Both the position numbers and the translations under genes were made by a program. The notes beneath the pieces were generated by a model. That model was not told the DNA's origin. It saw nothing but the letters and a program-made list of their open reading frames with translations, and made no database searches. Shown here in pieces: positions 32,542-42,521 of a stretch of DNA of 64,000 nt (its first letter is position 1; each line of letters begins with the position of its first letter). This DNA comes from Parabacteroides sp. AM08-6. GTDB taxonomy: Bacteria > Bacteroidota > Bacteroidia > Bacteroidales > Tannerellaceae. The stretch spans positions 187,204 through 251,203 of the forward strand of contig NZ_QRMP01000002.1 in assembly GCF_003473295.1 (NCBI RefSeq). Reading direction: 5' to 3'.

Positions 32542-34392
32542 ATGAAACTAATTAATAAATTATTTTTACTTATCGGTTTATCCGGATTATGTTCATGCGA
32601 TAGTTATTTGGATAAGATGAATGATGATCCGTTGACGTTAGAGTCGGTATTTTTAAAAAGAGCAACAACGGAACAGTATTTGTGGAATGTTTATTCGTTC
32701 ATACCGGATGAACGAGGTACGGATATGACTGGTACTTCGACTTGGGCTGCCACAACGGATGAAGCAATTTATTGTTATGCAAATGCTGGCTTTACACTCA
32801 TTAATAACGGTTCTTGGAATGTGTCTTCTTCGCCTGGCGACGGAAACTGGTATACTTATTACCAAGGTATCCGGGAGGCAAATATTTTTCGTGATGCAAT
32901 ATTAAATAAGAGATGGTGTCCGGAGACAATTATCCCTTGGGACGAACAGGAAAAAATGGCGAATGAAGCTCGCTTTTTGCGTGCATACTACTACTTTTTG
33001 CTTATGAGGCAATATGGACCGGTTGTCCTGATGTATGATGAAATAATGGATTTAACGGAACCGGACACTAAAAAATTAGAGAAGACTCGGAATACTTGGG
33101 ATGAGTGTGTCGATTACGTTACATCAGAGCTGGAGGCTGTAGTTCCCTTGTTGGAAGAAAAGCAAACGGAACAGTGGTTGGGGAAACCGACAAAAGCGGC
33201 AGCTTTAGCTATCAAAGCTCGTCTATTATTGTATTCGGCTCGTCCTTTATTTAATGGTAACAAAGATTACAGTAGTAGTTCTTTGTTTAGTTCGCAGTAT
33301 GATGCTAATAAATGGAAATTGGCGGCAGCAGCCAATAAAGCTGTGATTGATACATTTGATGGAGAGCTGGTTGTGAAAATGAAGGTGAATGAAGAAGGCA
33401 ATCAAGTCATTGATCCGAATGCTTCCATTTATGCAATGATTACGGAACCTTGGAATTCAGAATTAATATGGGCTCGTCGTTTATCATGGGGAAAAATTCA
33501 ATATGATTGTATTCCGACAGGTGTGAGAGGAACGACTACTTATGGAGGGATATCTCCTACCCAACAAATGGTCGATGCTTATGCAATGAATAATGGTATA
33601 TATCCTATTGTCGGTCATAATACGGATGGAAGTCCTATTTATGCAGGAAATAAAGGCGGATATTCAGAATCGGGATTTAGTAATTTTACTCATCCGATAG
33701 AGAAAAAGGAAACGCGGACATTTAATATGTATATAAATCGGGAACCTCGTTTTTATGCAACCGTGCTCTGGAGTGGAGCATATTGGATTAATGCTTATCC
33801 GAAAAATTTGATTGTGGAATTTTTCCGTCAAGGTAATTCTGGTCTGGGTACAGCCAACGATTATAGCAAAGGAGGATATTTGCTTCGTAAATTTGTCGAT
33901 AGAAATCGTGACCATTCTTTGACTCATTATACTTCTTGGGGATATATTAGTATTCCGATTTTCCGTTTGGCAGAGATTTATCTTAATTATTGTGAGGCTT
34001 TGATAGAAACAGATTTGAATAATCCTGACTTGTTTTATTATTGGAATAAAGTCCGCCAGAGAGCGGGTGTACCCAATATAGAAGCCGTATATCCGGAAGC
34101 TGTCGGGAATAAAGAAAAGCTTTTAGAATTACTGAAAAGAGAAAGACAAGTGGAGTTGGCATTTGAAGGCCATAGATATTTTGATGTCCGTTTTTGGAAG
34201 GAGGGTGAAAAGTATTTTGCAGGTCCTATGTATGGAATGAATTATACGGCTGATAATCATGATGAAAATGGTGAATTTTGGAAAAGGACACCTGTTGAAG
34301 TCCATATATTCAGGAATAAGCATTACTTATATCCGATTAAACAGAAAGAACTGGATCGTAATAAATTGTTGGAACAGAACCCGTATTGGTAA
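32542..34392 (+). CDS. SusD/RagB-type nutrient-binding lipoprotein
   Basis: This 616-aa surface lipoprotein has lipobox LSGLCSC near residue 18. It has SusD-family signatures: the N-terminal LDKMNDDPLTLESVF, the central TPR-like FLRAYYYFLLMRQYGPVVL, and the C-terminal WNKVRQRAGVPNIEA...KRERQVELAFEGHRYFDVRFW. It caps the SusC channel and captures ligand. ATG 32542 is chosen over GTG 32539, which would add one residue. It starts 19 bases after susC. Confidence 0.96.
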   Translation: MKLINKLFLLIGLSGLCSCDSYLDKMNDDPLTLESVFLKRATTEQYLWNVYSFIPDERGTDMTGTSTWAATTDEAIYCYANAGFTLINNGSWNVSSSPGDGNWYTYYQGIREANIFRDAILNKRWCPETIIPWDEQEKMANEARFLRAYYYFLLMRQYGPVVLMYDEIMDLTEPDTKKLEKTRNTWDECVDYVTSELEAVVPLLEEKQTEQWLGKPTKAAALAIKARLLLYSARPLFNGNKDYSSSSLFSSQYDANKWKLAAAANKAVIDTFDGELVVKMKVNEEGNQVIDPNASIYAMITEPWNSELIWARRLSWGKIQYDCIPTGVRGTTTYGGISPTQQMVDAYAMNNGIYPIVGHNTDGSPIYAGNKGGYSESGFSNFTHPIEKKETRTFNMYINREPRFYATVLWSGAYWINAYPKNLIVEFFRQGNSGLGTANDYSKGGYLLRKFVDRNRDHSLTHYTSWGYISIPIFRLAEIYLNYCEALIETDLNNPDLFYYWNKVRQRAGVPNIEAVYPEAVGNKEKLLELLKRERQVELAFEGHRYFDVRFWKEGEKYFAGPMYGMNYTADNHDENGEFWKRTPVEVHIFRNKHYLYPIKQKELDRNKLLEQNPYW

Positions 34393-34440
34393 TTGAACAG
34401 TTGATGTCTAAAGAAATTTGTAATCATAAACAAGATATAT

Positions 34441-35745
34441 ATGAAACAGAGAATAATATATTTATTAGGCATACTTTTAGCTTTTTTCTCATGTGAAGAT
34501 AGCCTTAAAAAAGATTATCCGGATATTAAATCATATCTGGTTATTAATGGTATGCAATCTTTTGAAATGTATGATTTACGGAATGTGGGTCAACAAATAG
34601 TGACATATGATCTCCCGATTCAATGTAGTGGAGTGGAAAATCTGAAGATACAGGCAAAATTGAGAGTAAGTTCGGAGCGGTTATCGGAATATAATACAAT
34701 GAATTATACTTCTTTCCGGGAATTACCAGCTTCTTGTTATAAAATTTTGAATCAGGAGGTTGTATTTGAATCGAAGAAGGAAGCCGGTATAGTATCTGTT
34801 GAATTCAATATGCAGCAAATGGTGGAGCTTGTTGGTCTTGGTAATAGTGATTTTATATTGCCATTAGAATTGTATGATACGCCGGGACTCCAAATCAATG
34901 AGGATATAAATCTTATTTTCTTGAATCCCGTAGTACATGCCCCTTTTATTCAATTTGAAACAAGTGGGTTAAAAGAGCTGGCTATTGAAGCTAAGGATAA
35001 TAATATATTGGCAGTTCCGGTAAAAATACCTTTTAAGACACCTGTTAATTCTGGTTTTGAATTAGGAATAAATACACGGACTTTGGAAGAATATAACAAA
35101 GAACATGGTAGTTCTGTGGAATTACTTCAACCTCAATATTATCGGCAAGAGAATGAAACTGTGATTAGTGCTAATGAACAGAAAGCAATAGTGAATTTTA
35201 AACTTAATGTTGAAAATCTACCTTTTGGAACTTATATGCTTCCATTTGAGCTTGTGTCTTCAGAACACTTCCCTATAACAGAAGGGGAAAATAAGTTAAA
35301 CTTTTTACTGAATTACCTTCCTCCGGAGGTTAATCGCAGTATATGGACAGTTTTGTCAGGGCAAAGTATCACTCATCCGACAGACGGAGGTGGTATTCCT
35401 GCATTATTGGATGATAATATGGATACTTATTGGCATGCTTATTATGATTCTCCCTTCCCTGTTAAATTGGAGTTTGATATGAATAAATTATATGAGATTT
35501 CTCGATTTGAAATTGTAAGGAGACAATCGACATATGGTCCGGCTCAAATTGATACGGATATAACAATAGAACTGAGTGAAAATGGAACTGATTGGGTGAC
35601 GTTTGATGATGTAACGACAAAATACTTAAACGTATACCAAGGTTTTAATATTCCTCCAACAAAAGCGCGATATGTCAGGTTTATGATTAAAAGTGGCGTC
35701 CGACATATGGCAGAATTCCGTTTAAGGGGTAATGAGGTCCTTTAA
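34441..35745 (+). CDS. DUF1735 lipoprotein with C-terminal F5/8C (discoidin) domain
   Basis: The 434-aa lipoprotein has lipobox AFFSC near residue 17. Two DUF1735/BT_3987-like beta-sandwich repeats follow (about 30-160 and 165-290), with matching EEYNK and SEYNT segments and PLELYD/PFELVS ends. A C-terminal F5/8 type C domain (about 295-430) has the typical PALLDDNMDTYWHAYY and ISRFEIVRRQS motifs. It is probably a surface glycan- or glycoprotein-binding protein of the SusCD locus. No catalytic domain is present. Fourth gene of the operon after susD; a hairpin terminator follows at 35753. Confidence 0.85.
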   Translation: MKQRIIYLLGILLAFFSCEDSLKKDYPDIKSYLVINGMQSFEMYDLRNVGQQIVTYDLPIQCSGVENLKIQAKLRVSSERLSEYNTMNYTSFRELPASCYKILNQEVVFESKKEAGIVSVEFNMQQMVELVGLGNSDFILPLELYDTPGLQINEDINLIFLNPVVHAPFIQFETSGLKELAIEAKDNNILAVPVKIPFKTPVNSGFELGINTRTLEEYNKEHGSSVELLQPQYYRQENETVISANEQKAIVNFKLNVENLPFGTYMLPFELVSSEHFPITEGENKLNFLLNYLPPEVNRSIWTVLSGQSITHPTDGGGIPALLDDNMDTYWHAYYDSPFPVKLEFDMNKLYEISRFEIVRRQSTYGPAQIDTDITIELSENGTDWVTFDDVTTKYLNVYQGFNIPPTKARYVRFMIKSGVRHMAEFRLRGNEVL

Positions 35746-35752
35746 ATTAATA

Positions 35753-35792
35753 AATAAAGCCTTGTTCACACTTATTTGAACAAGGCTTTATT
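35753..35792. terminator. Bidirectional hairpin between the SusCD locus and the convergent barrel gene
   Basis: A stem of about 16 bp (AATAAAGCCTTGTTCA with TGAACAAGGCTTTATT) has an 8-base loop. The A/T-rich stem ends serve as tails in both directions. It is shared by the stops at 35745 and 35818. Confidence 0.8.
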
Positions 35793-35817
35793 AGCTTTAT
35801 CGGTATAAATCAGATGT

Positions 35818-37575
35818 TTAGAAATTGATATTTACCCCAACCATGGCACTGAAACTTTGTAGTGGGTAACCGTAATACATTTCGTATTTCTGGAAAAGGA
35901 CATTGTTTAGTTTCAGATACAGACCGAAGGTCTCGTTCAGGGTATATGTACCGGTAAGGTCCAGTTCATTAATATTTTTCATATCTGTTTTCTTTGTGGA
36001 ACCGGGGAGTAATGTTGTTCGTCCGGTTGCCAGATAGTAATCCAATGAAGCACAGATATTTTGGATAGGACGGACTGTTACACCGGCTGTAAGTTCCATT
36101 TCCGGCTTGCCGTAAGCGTTGTACGGAATAGATGTTTGTGCATCATTGGGTTCGTCGACAGTCCAGCTATTATAAACACCTTTCAGGTTGATGTCGAGAA
36201 GTTGCTGATAACTATATTTCAAATTGGCTCCAACGAATAAATGGTCTGCATCCGCTTGGAAAGCATTGCTTACGTTTGCGAAAAGACCTTCCCCTATGTT
36301 TACACCCGGAATGAAGAATACATCATCCTTGGTAATTTTGTATCCACCGAATACATCAAACCAGAAACCGGGAGCGACACCACTCTTAATACCGAGTGTT
36401 GCGTCCAAGTAATTACGCGACGGCAACAATTCTTCAGTGGGATTGACGTAACGGTTTACCAATGACATATCGTACATACTGTTGGAATATAATTTTCCGC
36501 CGGCACTGGCATAAAGAACCGTTTTTTCTGCTATTTCTACATCTGCTGCAATATTCGGAGAAGCCATGAACTTTTTATTGTCCCCGGTTACGAACATGAC
36601 GTTGACTCCTAGTTTAACATTCCAGTTGTCACCTGTTACTTTGTAGTAAGGAGACAAAGTCGCTTCGGCATGGTTTTCAAAAAACAGATATTCATTTGTA
36701 CCGTCTGTCGGTAGATTATAATTAAAATACTCTATATTTCCTCCGAATCCGATACGTTGATTTCCTCCGAAACCGGCATTCAAGTCGAATTTTACGTCGA
36801 AAGTATGTTCGGTAGGACCGTCCAATTCTTTAGTCAACGCATATTTATGTGAGAAATTCGTATAATCGACATCCAGCAGGTAACCAACATGGGCATCCTC
36901 TTTCGATTCTACACCGACTTTTGCTTTCACGGTCTGATTGACCTGATTAGTCTCACGGTCCGGATTGATTAATGCCCCGGTTGTCGGGTAATCGATAGGC
37001 AATCCATAATAATTGAAACCGGAATAACCATATTTGATGCCCATATTCAGTGACAGCTTGTCGAATGCATGGCGGAAGTTCAGCCCACCCATATTATCGT
37101 TTAACTTTGCTTTTACCTTCTCGTCCATGTCAAGATATTTCACTTTCCCATTGGTTGAGCGGTGAGAGAACCAAATGTTTAATTTATCCTTATCTGTACT
37201 CAGAATATGATACCCTATGTCACCATTCAGGTTGAGGTATGTACCGGCACCGAAGTTGAAGTAACCGCGGCGTTTGTTGTATTGGATATCCGTCATAATA
37301 CTACCGGAAGGAAGAAGGCTGATTTCCTTTTCCGGATCGGCAGGAGCATTAAAGAATGCATAATCGATAGGCATCTTTTTTACAGCGGGTTCTTTGATGA
37401 CCGGCAACGTGTTCACTTTATTGGCATCTTGCACACTCGGGTCGTATTCACGTTCCAAAGTCATTTCCCTGTTCAGGTCTTTTTCCTTTGATTTGTCTTC
37501 TTGTGCACTGACGGTTGCAACGCTTCCCAGCAAGGCCATTACACACAATGCTTTTATGTTATATATTGTCTTCAT
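35818..37575 (-). CDS. Outer-membrane beta-barrel protein (TonB-receptor-like), partner of TPR protein
   Basis: The 585-aa exported protein has a signal peptide cut near TVSAQ-ED (about residue 25). A charged N-terminal region follows (LNREMTLEREYDPSVQDANKV), then many alternating amphipathic strands to the C-terminal strand SFSAMVGVNINF. That ending and the Tyr/Phe-rich strands indicate an outer-membrane beta-barrel related to TonB-dependent receptors, but there is no plug domain. It starts 7 bases after the stop of the TPR gene, so the two products are likely made together and probably interact. Substrate or role is unknown. Confidence 0.78.
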   Translation of the reverse strand: MKTIYNIKALCVMALLGSVATVSAQEDKSKEKDLNREMTLEREYDPSVQDANKVNTLPVIKEPAVKKMPIDYAFFNAPADPEKEISLLPSGSIMTDIQYNKRRGYFNFGAGTYLNLNGDIGYHILSTDKDKLNIWFSHRSTNGKVKYLDMDEKVKAKLNDNMGGLNFRHAFDKLSLNMGIKYGYSGFNYYGLPIDYPTTGALINPDRETNQVNQTVKAKVGVESKEDAHVGYLLDVDYTNFSHKYALTKELDGPTEHTFDVKFDLNAGFGGNQRIGFGGNIEYFNYNLPTDGTNEYLFFENHAEATLSPYYKVTGDNWNVKLGVNVMFVTGDNKKFMASPNIAADVEIAEKTVLYASAGGKLYSNSMYDMSLVNRYVNPTEELLPSRNYLDATLGIKSGVAPGFWFDVFGGYKITKDDVFFIPGVNIGEGLFANVSNAFQADADHLFVGANLKYSYQQLLDINLKGVYNSWTVDEPNDAQTSIPYNAYGKPEMELTAGVTVRPIQNICASLDYYLATGRTTLLPGSTKKTDMKNINELDLTGTYTLNETFGLYLKLNNVLFQKYEMYYGYPLQSFSAMVGVNINF

Positions 37576-37582
37576 CGCTCTG

Positions 37583-40582
37583 TTATTTCTTAAGTTTACC
37601 CAATCTGTCTTCTATCATGCCGGCAATGTCGTCATCGCCCTTGTAATTGTTTTGCAGGCTGGTGAGATATTGACGTGCCTGGAAATCATCTCCTTGACGG
37701 ATATAAACGTCCGCTAACAGGATAAATCCGCGTGCCAACCAGTATTGGTGGGGTGTACCGTTTTCAATAAAATTCATCAATACTTTTTCCGCATTCTTGT
37801 CGTCGTTTGCATCGTAATAGAGTTGAGCTAACAGATATTTAGCTTCGGCTCCATGTGCGGTACGAGTATCCTTACTGATTTCTTTCAAATCAGCCATCGC
37901 TTGATTTTCCTGTTTCAACCCGATATATGCCTTGGCACGGGCATAACGTGCTTCTGAACTTATTTCCGGTGATAGTTTCGGTTCCTTCAGCAATTCATCG
38001 GCGGCTTGAAGAGCATCCTTCGGCTGGTCGGTTACTACGGCGCAACGCATGATACCGAGACGGGCGGCCTGTTTGTTTTCCGGGTTTTCAGCTACAACCA
38101 GCAGACGTTTGAAGCTTTCGAGAGCAGTCGGATAATCTTTATTCAGATATTCGATTTCAGCTGTACGAGCAACCGACTCTTCCCGGAATTTGGTATCGCC
38201 GCTAGCCAACACAGATTTGAAATGTTCCAAAGCCTCATCGTATTCTTTATAGGTGAAGGCAATGCTACCTAAATAATAGTGGGCATTCGAGCTGAAAGCA
38301 CCATCAGGGAATGTTTGCAAATAATTAATTAAACTACGGCGTGCTCCATCGTTATCTCCACGCATAAAGAGCTTTTCGGCAGCGATGTAAGTAAGTGAGT
38401 CTTGTTCGCTAACCTCCAAGCGGATATTACCACCTATCGAATTGACATAATTGGCATAAGCATTGATATCATTGAGGTCGATATAAACAGATTTCAAATC
38501 CTGCAATGCGACTTTTGCCTCTTCACTACCGGGATAATTGCTGATAACATTCTTATAAGCTTCGGCCGCTTTTTCCGGCTGGTTATCATTAAAGTAAAGC
38601 AATCCCAACTGGATACCGGCTTTACGTGCCAAGCTGCTTTGTGGAAATTCACGTATCAGCTTTTCGAAAGCCTGTGCGGCCGATGCGCTGTTTTCCAGTA
38701 GTACGTAGGAACGTCCTTTTTCAAATAAGGCATCATCCACGTATTGCGATTCGGGATATTCGGTAATCAGGCGATCCATGGCACTGATTTTTCCTCTGTA
38801 ATCTTTTTGCAGACCGAGCAAAAAGCCTTTTTGGAAAACTGAATAATCAGCAGCTGACGGAGATAACTGGGCGGCTTGTGAATAACTTTCTTCTGCTTGT
38901 GCAAACTGACGGTTTTGATACAGGCAGTCGCCTATACGGTTGTAAGCATCTGCAAGAGAAGGCGATTGCCGGTTCCCTTCCATCTCTGTATACTGGCGGA
39001 AGCGGCTGAGAGCTGCCGGATAATCTTTCTGTTTGAAATAACTGTACCCTAAATTATAGTAAGCCAATGCATACATGTCCGTATTGCGTTGGCGGGTATT
39101 GTTCAAATAGGTACGATAGTCGGAAATCGCATTTTCATATTCTCCCATGCGATAATATGACTCACCCCGCCAAAAATAAGCATCGTTACGGGATTCCATA
39201 TTATAAGCACCAAGTGAAATAGCTTCAGTAAACAGGCGAACGGCATCATCCAGCTTCATATTGGTAAATGCTTGTGTTCCCAGTTGGAACAGAATATCCT
39301 GCTTGGCTTCCAGTATCTTGGTACTCGGGTGTTTGATTTTATTGATGGAATTCAGGGCAGCTTCGTAATTCTTGGTTGTCAGATACACTTCGACCAAATA
39401 ATCATTCACTTTGTCCGCATACTGTGAATTCGGGAAGTCGTTCAGGAAATCCTCGAAAATGGTAACCGATTCGCCAAAACCAGTAAAGGCCGTCTCATGG
39501 ATAAGCAGGGCATAATTGTACATGGCCACCTCTTTTATCTGTTTGTCGAATGAGGCAGTGGCTGCTGCTTCGAAAGCCATGCGGGCGTTATTCTTATCTC
39601 CTGTTTTCAGGTAACTTTGTCCGAGATAGAAATAAGCATTTTGAGTGAGCGCATCATTCTGGCGGACTGTCTGGCTGAGGGATTTAATCGCATTGCTGTA
39701 TTTCCCTTTGTCATAATAGCAGACTCCCAGGATATACAAATCGCCTCGCAACGGATTGTCGGTAGACGATACGTATTTGCTCAACATGCTGATTGCCTTA
39801 TCCTGGTTTCCCAAATGGTAATAGGAATTACCGGTAATCCTATATAATTCCGTATTATTCTTACTATCGGGATAAGCGGAGAGAAGTGCTTCACCTTCGC
39901 TGACCACTTTCTCGTATTTATTCTGGATGAAATAGATTTGTGTGATATAATACAAAGATTGTTCCCGGTATTTCGGATTCTCTTTCAGGCGGGAAAACTC
40001 AATCAGGGCATTGTTGTATTGCCCCATTGCATAATCAATATAGGCAACATAATAGGCGGATGCTTCTTTGTATTTGTCCCCTATTTGTTCAATGCGGGCA
40101 AAATAGCCCCGTGCCTTTTCCATTTCACCGGTTTGAAGCAATGAATATGCCAGACGGAACGAGTAAGCTTCTTGCTGTTCCGGACTCAACGTGTCGATAT
40201 TGGATTCGTTGAACCAGAAAATGGCTTTTTGATATTCTTTCTTTTCGAAGTGGACGGAACCAATCAGGAAATTGATTTCGTCACTGTGGCGGGATGCGGG
40301 ATAGGTTTCCAGATAGTCCTTCAGCAGTTCGTCGACATTCGGACGTCCTTGTTCATAGGCTGCATAAACCATCATATAGTCTGCTTCCTGAATCAAGTCT
40401 GCATCCGTGGAATGTTGCTTGTAGGCTTCCAGCTTGTCAATGCATCCAGCATAGTTTTTTAAACTAAACAATTCTTTCCCTTCTACAAACAGGCGGTTCG
40501 GTGTATCGAACTGGTACGACCGTTGCCCGTTTGCAACGTGACTCCCTATCACCAGACACAATGGAATAAGTATTCTTTTCAT
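37583..40582 (-). CDS. Exported tetratricopeptide repeat protein, about 1000 aa
   Basis: The product is 999 aa from ATG 40582 (an in-frame GTG at 40585 adds one residue). A signal peptide ends near VANGQ (about residue 20). Nearly the whole mature protein is TPR helical repeats (for example AIFWFNESNIDTLSPEQQEAYSF, AIKSLSQTVRQNDALTQNAYFYLG, ALEHFKSVLASGDTKFREE). It has no enzymatic domain. It is presumably a periplasmic or outer-membrane scaffold for the beta-barrel encoded immediately downstream. A GGAG precedes the ATG, unusual in a group that rarely uses Shine-Dalgarno sites, and a TACATTTG promoter lies at 40644. Confidence 0.85.
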   Translation of the reverse strand: MKRILIPLCLVIGSHVANGQRSYQFDTPNRLFVEGKELFSLKNYAGCIDKLEAYKQHSTDADLIQEADYMMVYAAYEQGRPNVDELLKDYLETYPASRHSDEINFLIGSVHFEKKEYQKAIFWFNESNIDTLSPEQQEAYSFRLAYSLLQTGEMEKARGYFARIEQIGDKYKEASAYYVAYIDYAMGQYNNALIEFSRLKENPKYREQSLYYITQIYFIQNKYEKVVSEGEALLSAYPDSKNNTELYRITGNSYYHLGNQDKAISMLSKYVSSTDNPLRGDLYILGVCYYDKGKYSNAIKSLSQTVRQNDALTQNAYFYLGQSYLKTGDKNNARMAFEAAATASFDKQIKEVAMYNYALLIHETAFTGFGESVTIFEDFLNDFPNSQYADKVNDYLVEVYLTTKNYEAALNSINKIKHPSTKILEAKQDILFQLGTQAFTNMKLDDAVRLFTEAISLGAYNMESRNDAYFWRGESYYRMGEYENAISDYRTYLNNTRQRNTDMYALAYYNLGYSYFKQKDYPAALSRFRQYTEMEGNRQSPSLADAYNRIGDCLYQNRQFAQAEESYSQAAQLSPSAADYSVFQKGFLLGLQKDYRGKISAMDRLITEYPESQYVDDALFEKGRSYVLLENSASAAQAFEKLIREFPQSSLARKAGIQLGLLYFNDNQPEKAAEAYKNVISNYPGSEEAKVALQDLKSVYIDLNDINAYANYVNSIGGNIRLEVSEQDSLTYIAAEKLFMRGDNDGARRSLINYLQTFPDGAFSSNAHYYLGSIAFTYKEYDEALEHFKSVLASGDTKFREESVARTAEIEYLNKDYPTALESFKRLLVVAENPENKQAARLGIMRCAVVTDQPKDALQAADELLKEPKLSPEISSEARYARAKAYIGLKQENQAMADLKEISKDTRTAHGAEAKYLLAQLYYDANDDKNAEKVLMNFIENGTPHQYWLARGFILLADVYIRQGDDFQARQYLTSLQNNYKGDDDIAGMIEDRLGKLKK

Positions 40583-40643
40583 CACTCCTTTTGCTTTTTA
40601 TACAGATATATAACTAAATAACGTATCTGTTAGTTCTAAATTG

Positions 40644-40671
40644 CAAATGTACATAAAAAGCCCGATTACAA
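40644..40671 (-). promoter_or_regulatory. Promoter of the TPR/barrel operon (TTG / 17 bp / TACATTTG)
   Basis: On the minus strand a T-rich TTTG ending at 40669 is followed after 17 bases by TACATTTG at 40651-40644, about 60 bases before ATG 40582. The spacer is somewhat shorter than the usual 19-21. Confidence 0.5.
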
Positions 40672-40730
40672 AAAAGTTCGATATAAAATCTTATTAATTA
40701 AAAATAACGGCTGGATGTAAATGAAAAGGG

Positions 40731-40766
40731 AAAAAAGAAAGAGGACCTTCGTAAAAGTCCTCTTTC
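40731..40766 (-). terminator. Intrinsic terminator of the TldD/TldE pair
   Basis: A perfect 10-bp stem (GAAAGAGGAC/GTCCTCTTTC) lies 23 bases after the stop at 40790. On the minus strand it is followed directly by six T (the plus strand shows AAAAAA at 40731-40736). Confidence 0.85.
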
Positions 40767-40789
40767 TCAAAATATAATCACTTAAGCTA

Positions 40790-42493
40790 TTATTCAGGTC
40801 GGCTGACAACATAAGGCTTTTGGAAATCAATCTTGTTGTTTTTTACAATGTCGACTTCTTCCAGTAAGATTGCCGAGGGTATAATATAAGATGTCTTCAC
40901 ATCATTATAAATTCTGTTGCAAATGATTTCCTTATCGGAAACGCCGGAAACACGTTTTAAGGAACGTAGCATTAAATCTTTCATAATTGCTCCGCGAATA
41001 AGTGTCTCTGAACCGTCGGCAACATTGACACGATAAATTTGTACTGGAGTATCGTTATCCAGCTTGCGAATAATATAAGCATAGGAATAGTCCTCTTCTT
41101 TGGCTGCGTCGATTAGTTTTTTCCTGAGTTCAGAATCTGATACCGTTTGCTTCCCGCTGAGGCGAAGTACTCCGGGATAGATACCTGTCAGGCGTCCGTC
41201 TATGGTTGCCCGTGCATGTCCGTTGGAGTTGTGAAGCTTCAGAGTGGGAGTACGTGAAGTCAGCATGTTGACCAATACGCCGTCTTGGATTAACGGGCAG
41301 TTTTTATCAGGTGTTACACCTTGCGCGTCTACCGGATAATAGCCAAAGAGCCTTTTCCCGTTATACTCTTCAGTGCCGCTCATGGACTCCAGGGATAAAT
41401 TACGGGAAATCACCTTCTTATTCATAAATCCTTCGAGAGCATTGCCTGTAATGGCGGAATTGCCGCTGTAATACATTTTGATTTCGGGAGTTGCAATCGG
41501 TTTCCGTTGTGCGATAATCCCGTTATCGTTATTAACCAGCAGTTTTCCGACTAAATCGGCAACAGCTTCTCCTTCAAATAAAACGGGGCCAACATATGCT
41601 TCTTCTATCTGGGGAGCTGTTATCCTGTCGTGCATTAATTTTGCTTGTTGCCGGCACATTTCTTTCAGTTCGTCCAACGAAGGAATATCATCGAAAGAAT
41701 CGTACGGATAGCAGTTGTTCATGGCTATTTCCTGCCCGTCGGCTGTTTTACCTCTTGTATAAATAAACAAGGCAATCAAGTTATTCGGGTACCGGCATAC
41801 GGAACCTTCGCTATTGCAATATCTGACATCGGCGGAACCTGCATATATGCGAACATGCGAATCATTAATATCGGTGTTACCGGCAAATATCCTGGAGGCT
41901 TCTTTAATGTATTCATTCAGTTTCTCCATATCGTATTTTAACGGTTGAGCCGGATAAAAAGCTTTCACCGGATTCATTTGCTGGAAATCAGGGATGTTCT
42001 TTTCTTCTTCGGGAAGTTCCGTCTGTTTCAGAATACTTAATTTGTTGTTATACCGTTCGGCGGCGTTTTTGTATTGTCCATCCAGAATACGCCAAAGTTC
42101 CGTACGGATAGCTTGGTCGTCGTTGCCGTAAACCATCCGGTTAGGGTAGTTGTAGTTGTACAAATCCCGGAACGAAGCAACGAAGTTCAGATTGTTCATC
42201 GCATAATCGCCGACCAACACATTGGCCATACCGTTATAGTACGCTCGGCTGTTGCTGAATACCAAAGCTCCTTGTATGGCTTTGATATTCAGGTTTTCCA
42301 ACGCATTCATCCGGTAATCGATGAAACAAGGGGAAACGACATTGTCCAGCTTCAACCCTTCCATGCCTCGTTGTATTTCCGTTTGTATACTTTTACTGAT
42401 AGGATCTTCTTCAGGAGTGGAGGCTGCAACGGATATTGTTCCGGTTGACAGCATCAATGCCATTCCTCCGATATATAGATGTAATTTCTTCAT
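40790..42493 (-). CDS. Exported TldE/PmbA-like protein (no HExxxH)
   Basis: The product is 567 aa from ATG 42493, where it starts MKKLHLYIGG with a signal peptide ending near ISVAAS. An in-frame ATG at 42517 adds the unlikely leader MFHKKKKV. The C-terminal half is a PmbA/TldD-family fold (AYVGPVLFEGEAVADLVGKLLVNND, RTPTLKLHNSNGHARATI). The metal-binding HExxxH of TldD is replaced by FEGEAVA, as expected for the non-catalytic TldE-type subunit. It follows the TldD-like gene by 28 bases, suggesting a heteromeric protease. Known E. coli TldD/E is cytoplasmic; this pair is exported. Confidence 0.85.
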   Translation of the reverse strand: MKKLHLYIGGMALMLSTGTISVAASTPEEDPISKSIQTEIQRGMEGLKLDNVVSPCFIDYRMNALENLNIKAIQGALVFSNSRAYYNGMANVLVGDYAMNNLNFVASFRDLYNYNYPNRMVYGNDDQAIRTELWRILDGQYKNAAERYNNKLSILKQTELPEEEKNIPDFQQMNPVKAFYPAQPLKYDMEKLNEYIKEASRIFAGNTDINDSHVRIYAGSADVRYCNSEGSVCRYPNNLIALFIYTRGKTADGQEIAMNNCYPYDSFDDIPSLDELKEMCRQQAKLMHDRITAPQIEEAYVGPVLFEGEAVADLVGKLLVNNDNGIIAQRKPIATPEIKMYYSGNSAITGNALEGFMNKKVISRNLSLESMSGTEEYNGKRLFGYYPVDAQGVTPDKNCPLIQDGVLVNMLTSRTPTLKLHNSNGHARATIDGRLTGIYPGVLRLSGKQTVSDSELRKKLIDAAKEEDYSYAYIIRKLDNDTPVQIYRVNVADGSETLIRGAIMKDLMLRSLKRVSGVSDKEIICNRIYNDVKTSYIIPSAILLEEVDIVKNNKIDFQKPYVVSRPE

Positions 42494-42521
42494 GACTTTC
42501 TTTTTTTTATGAAACATTCAA

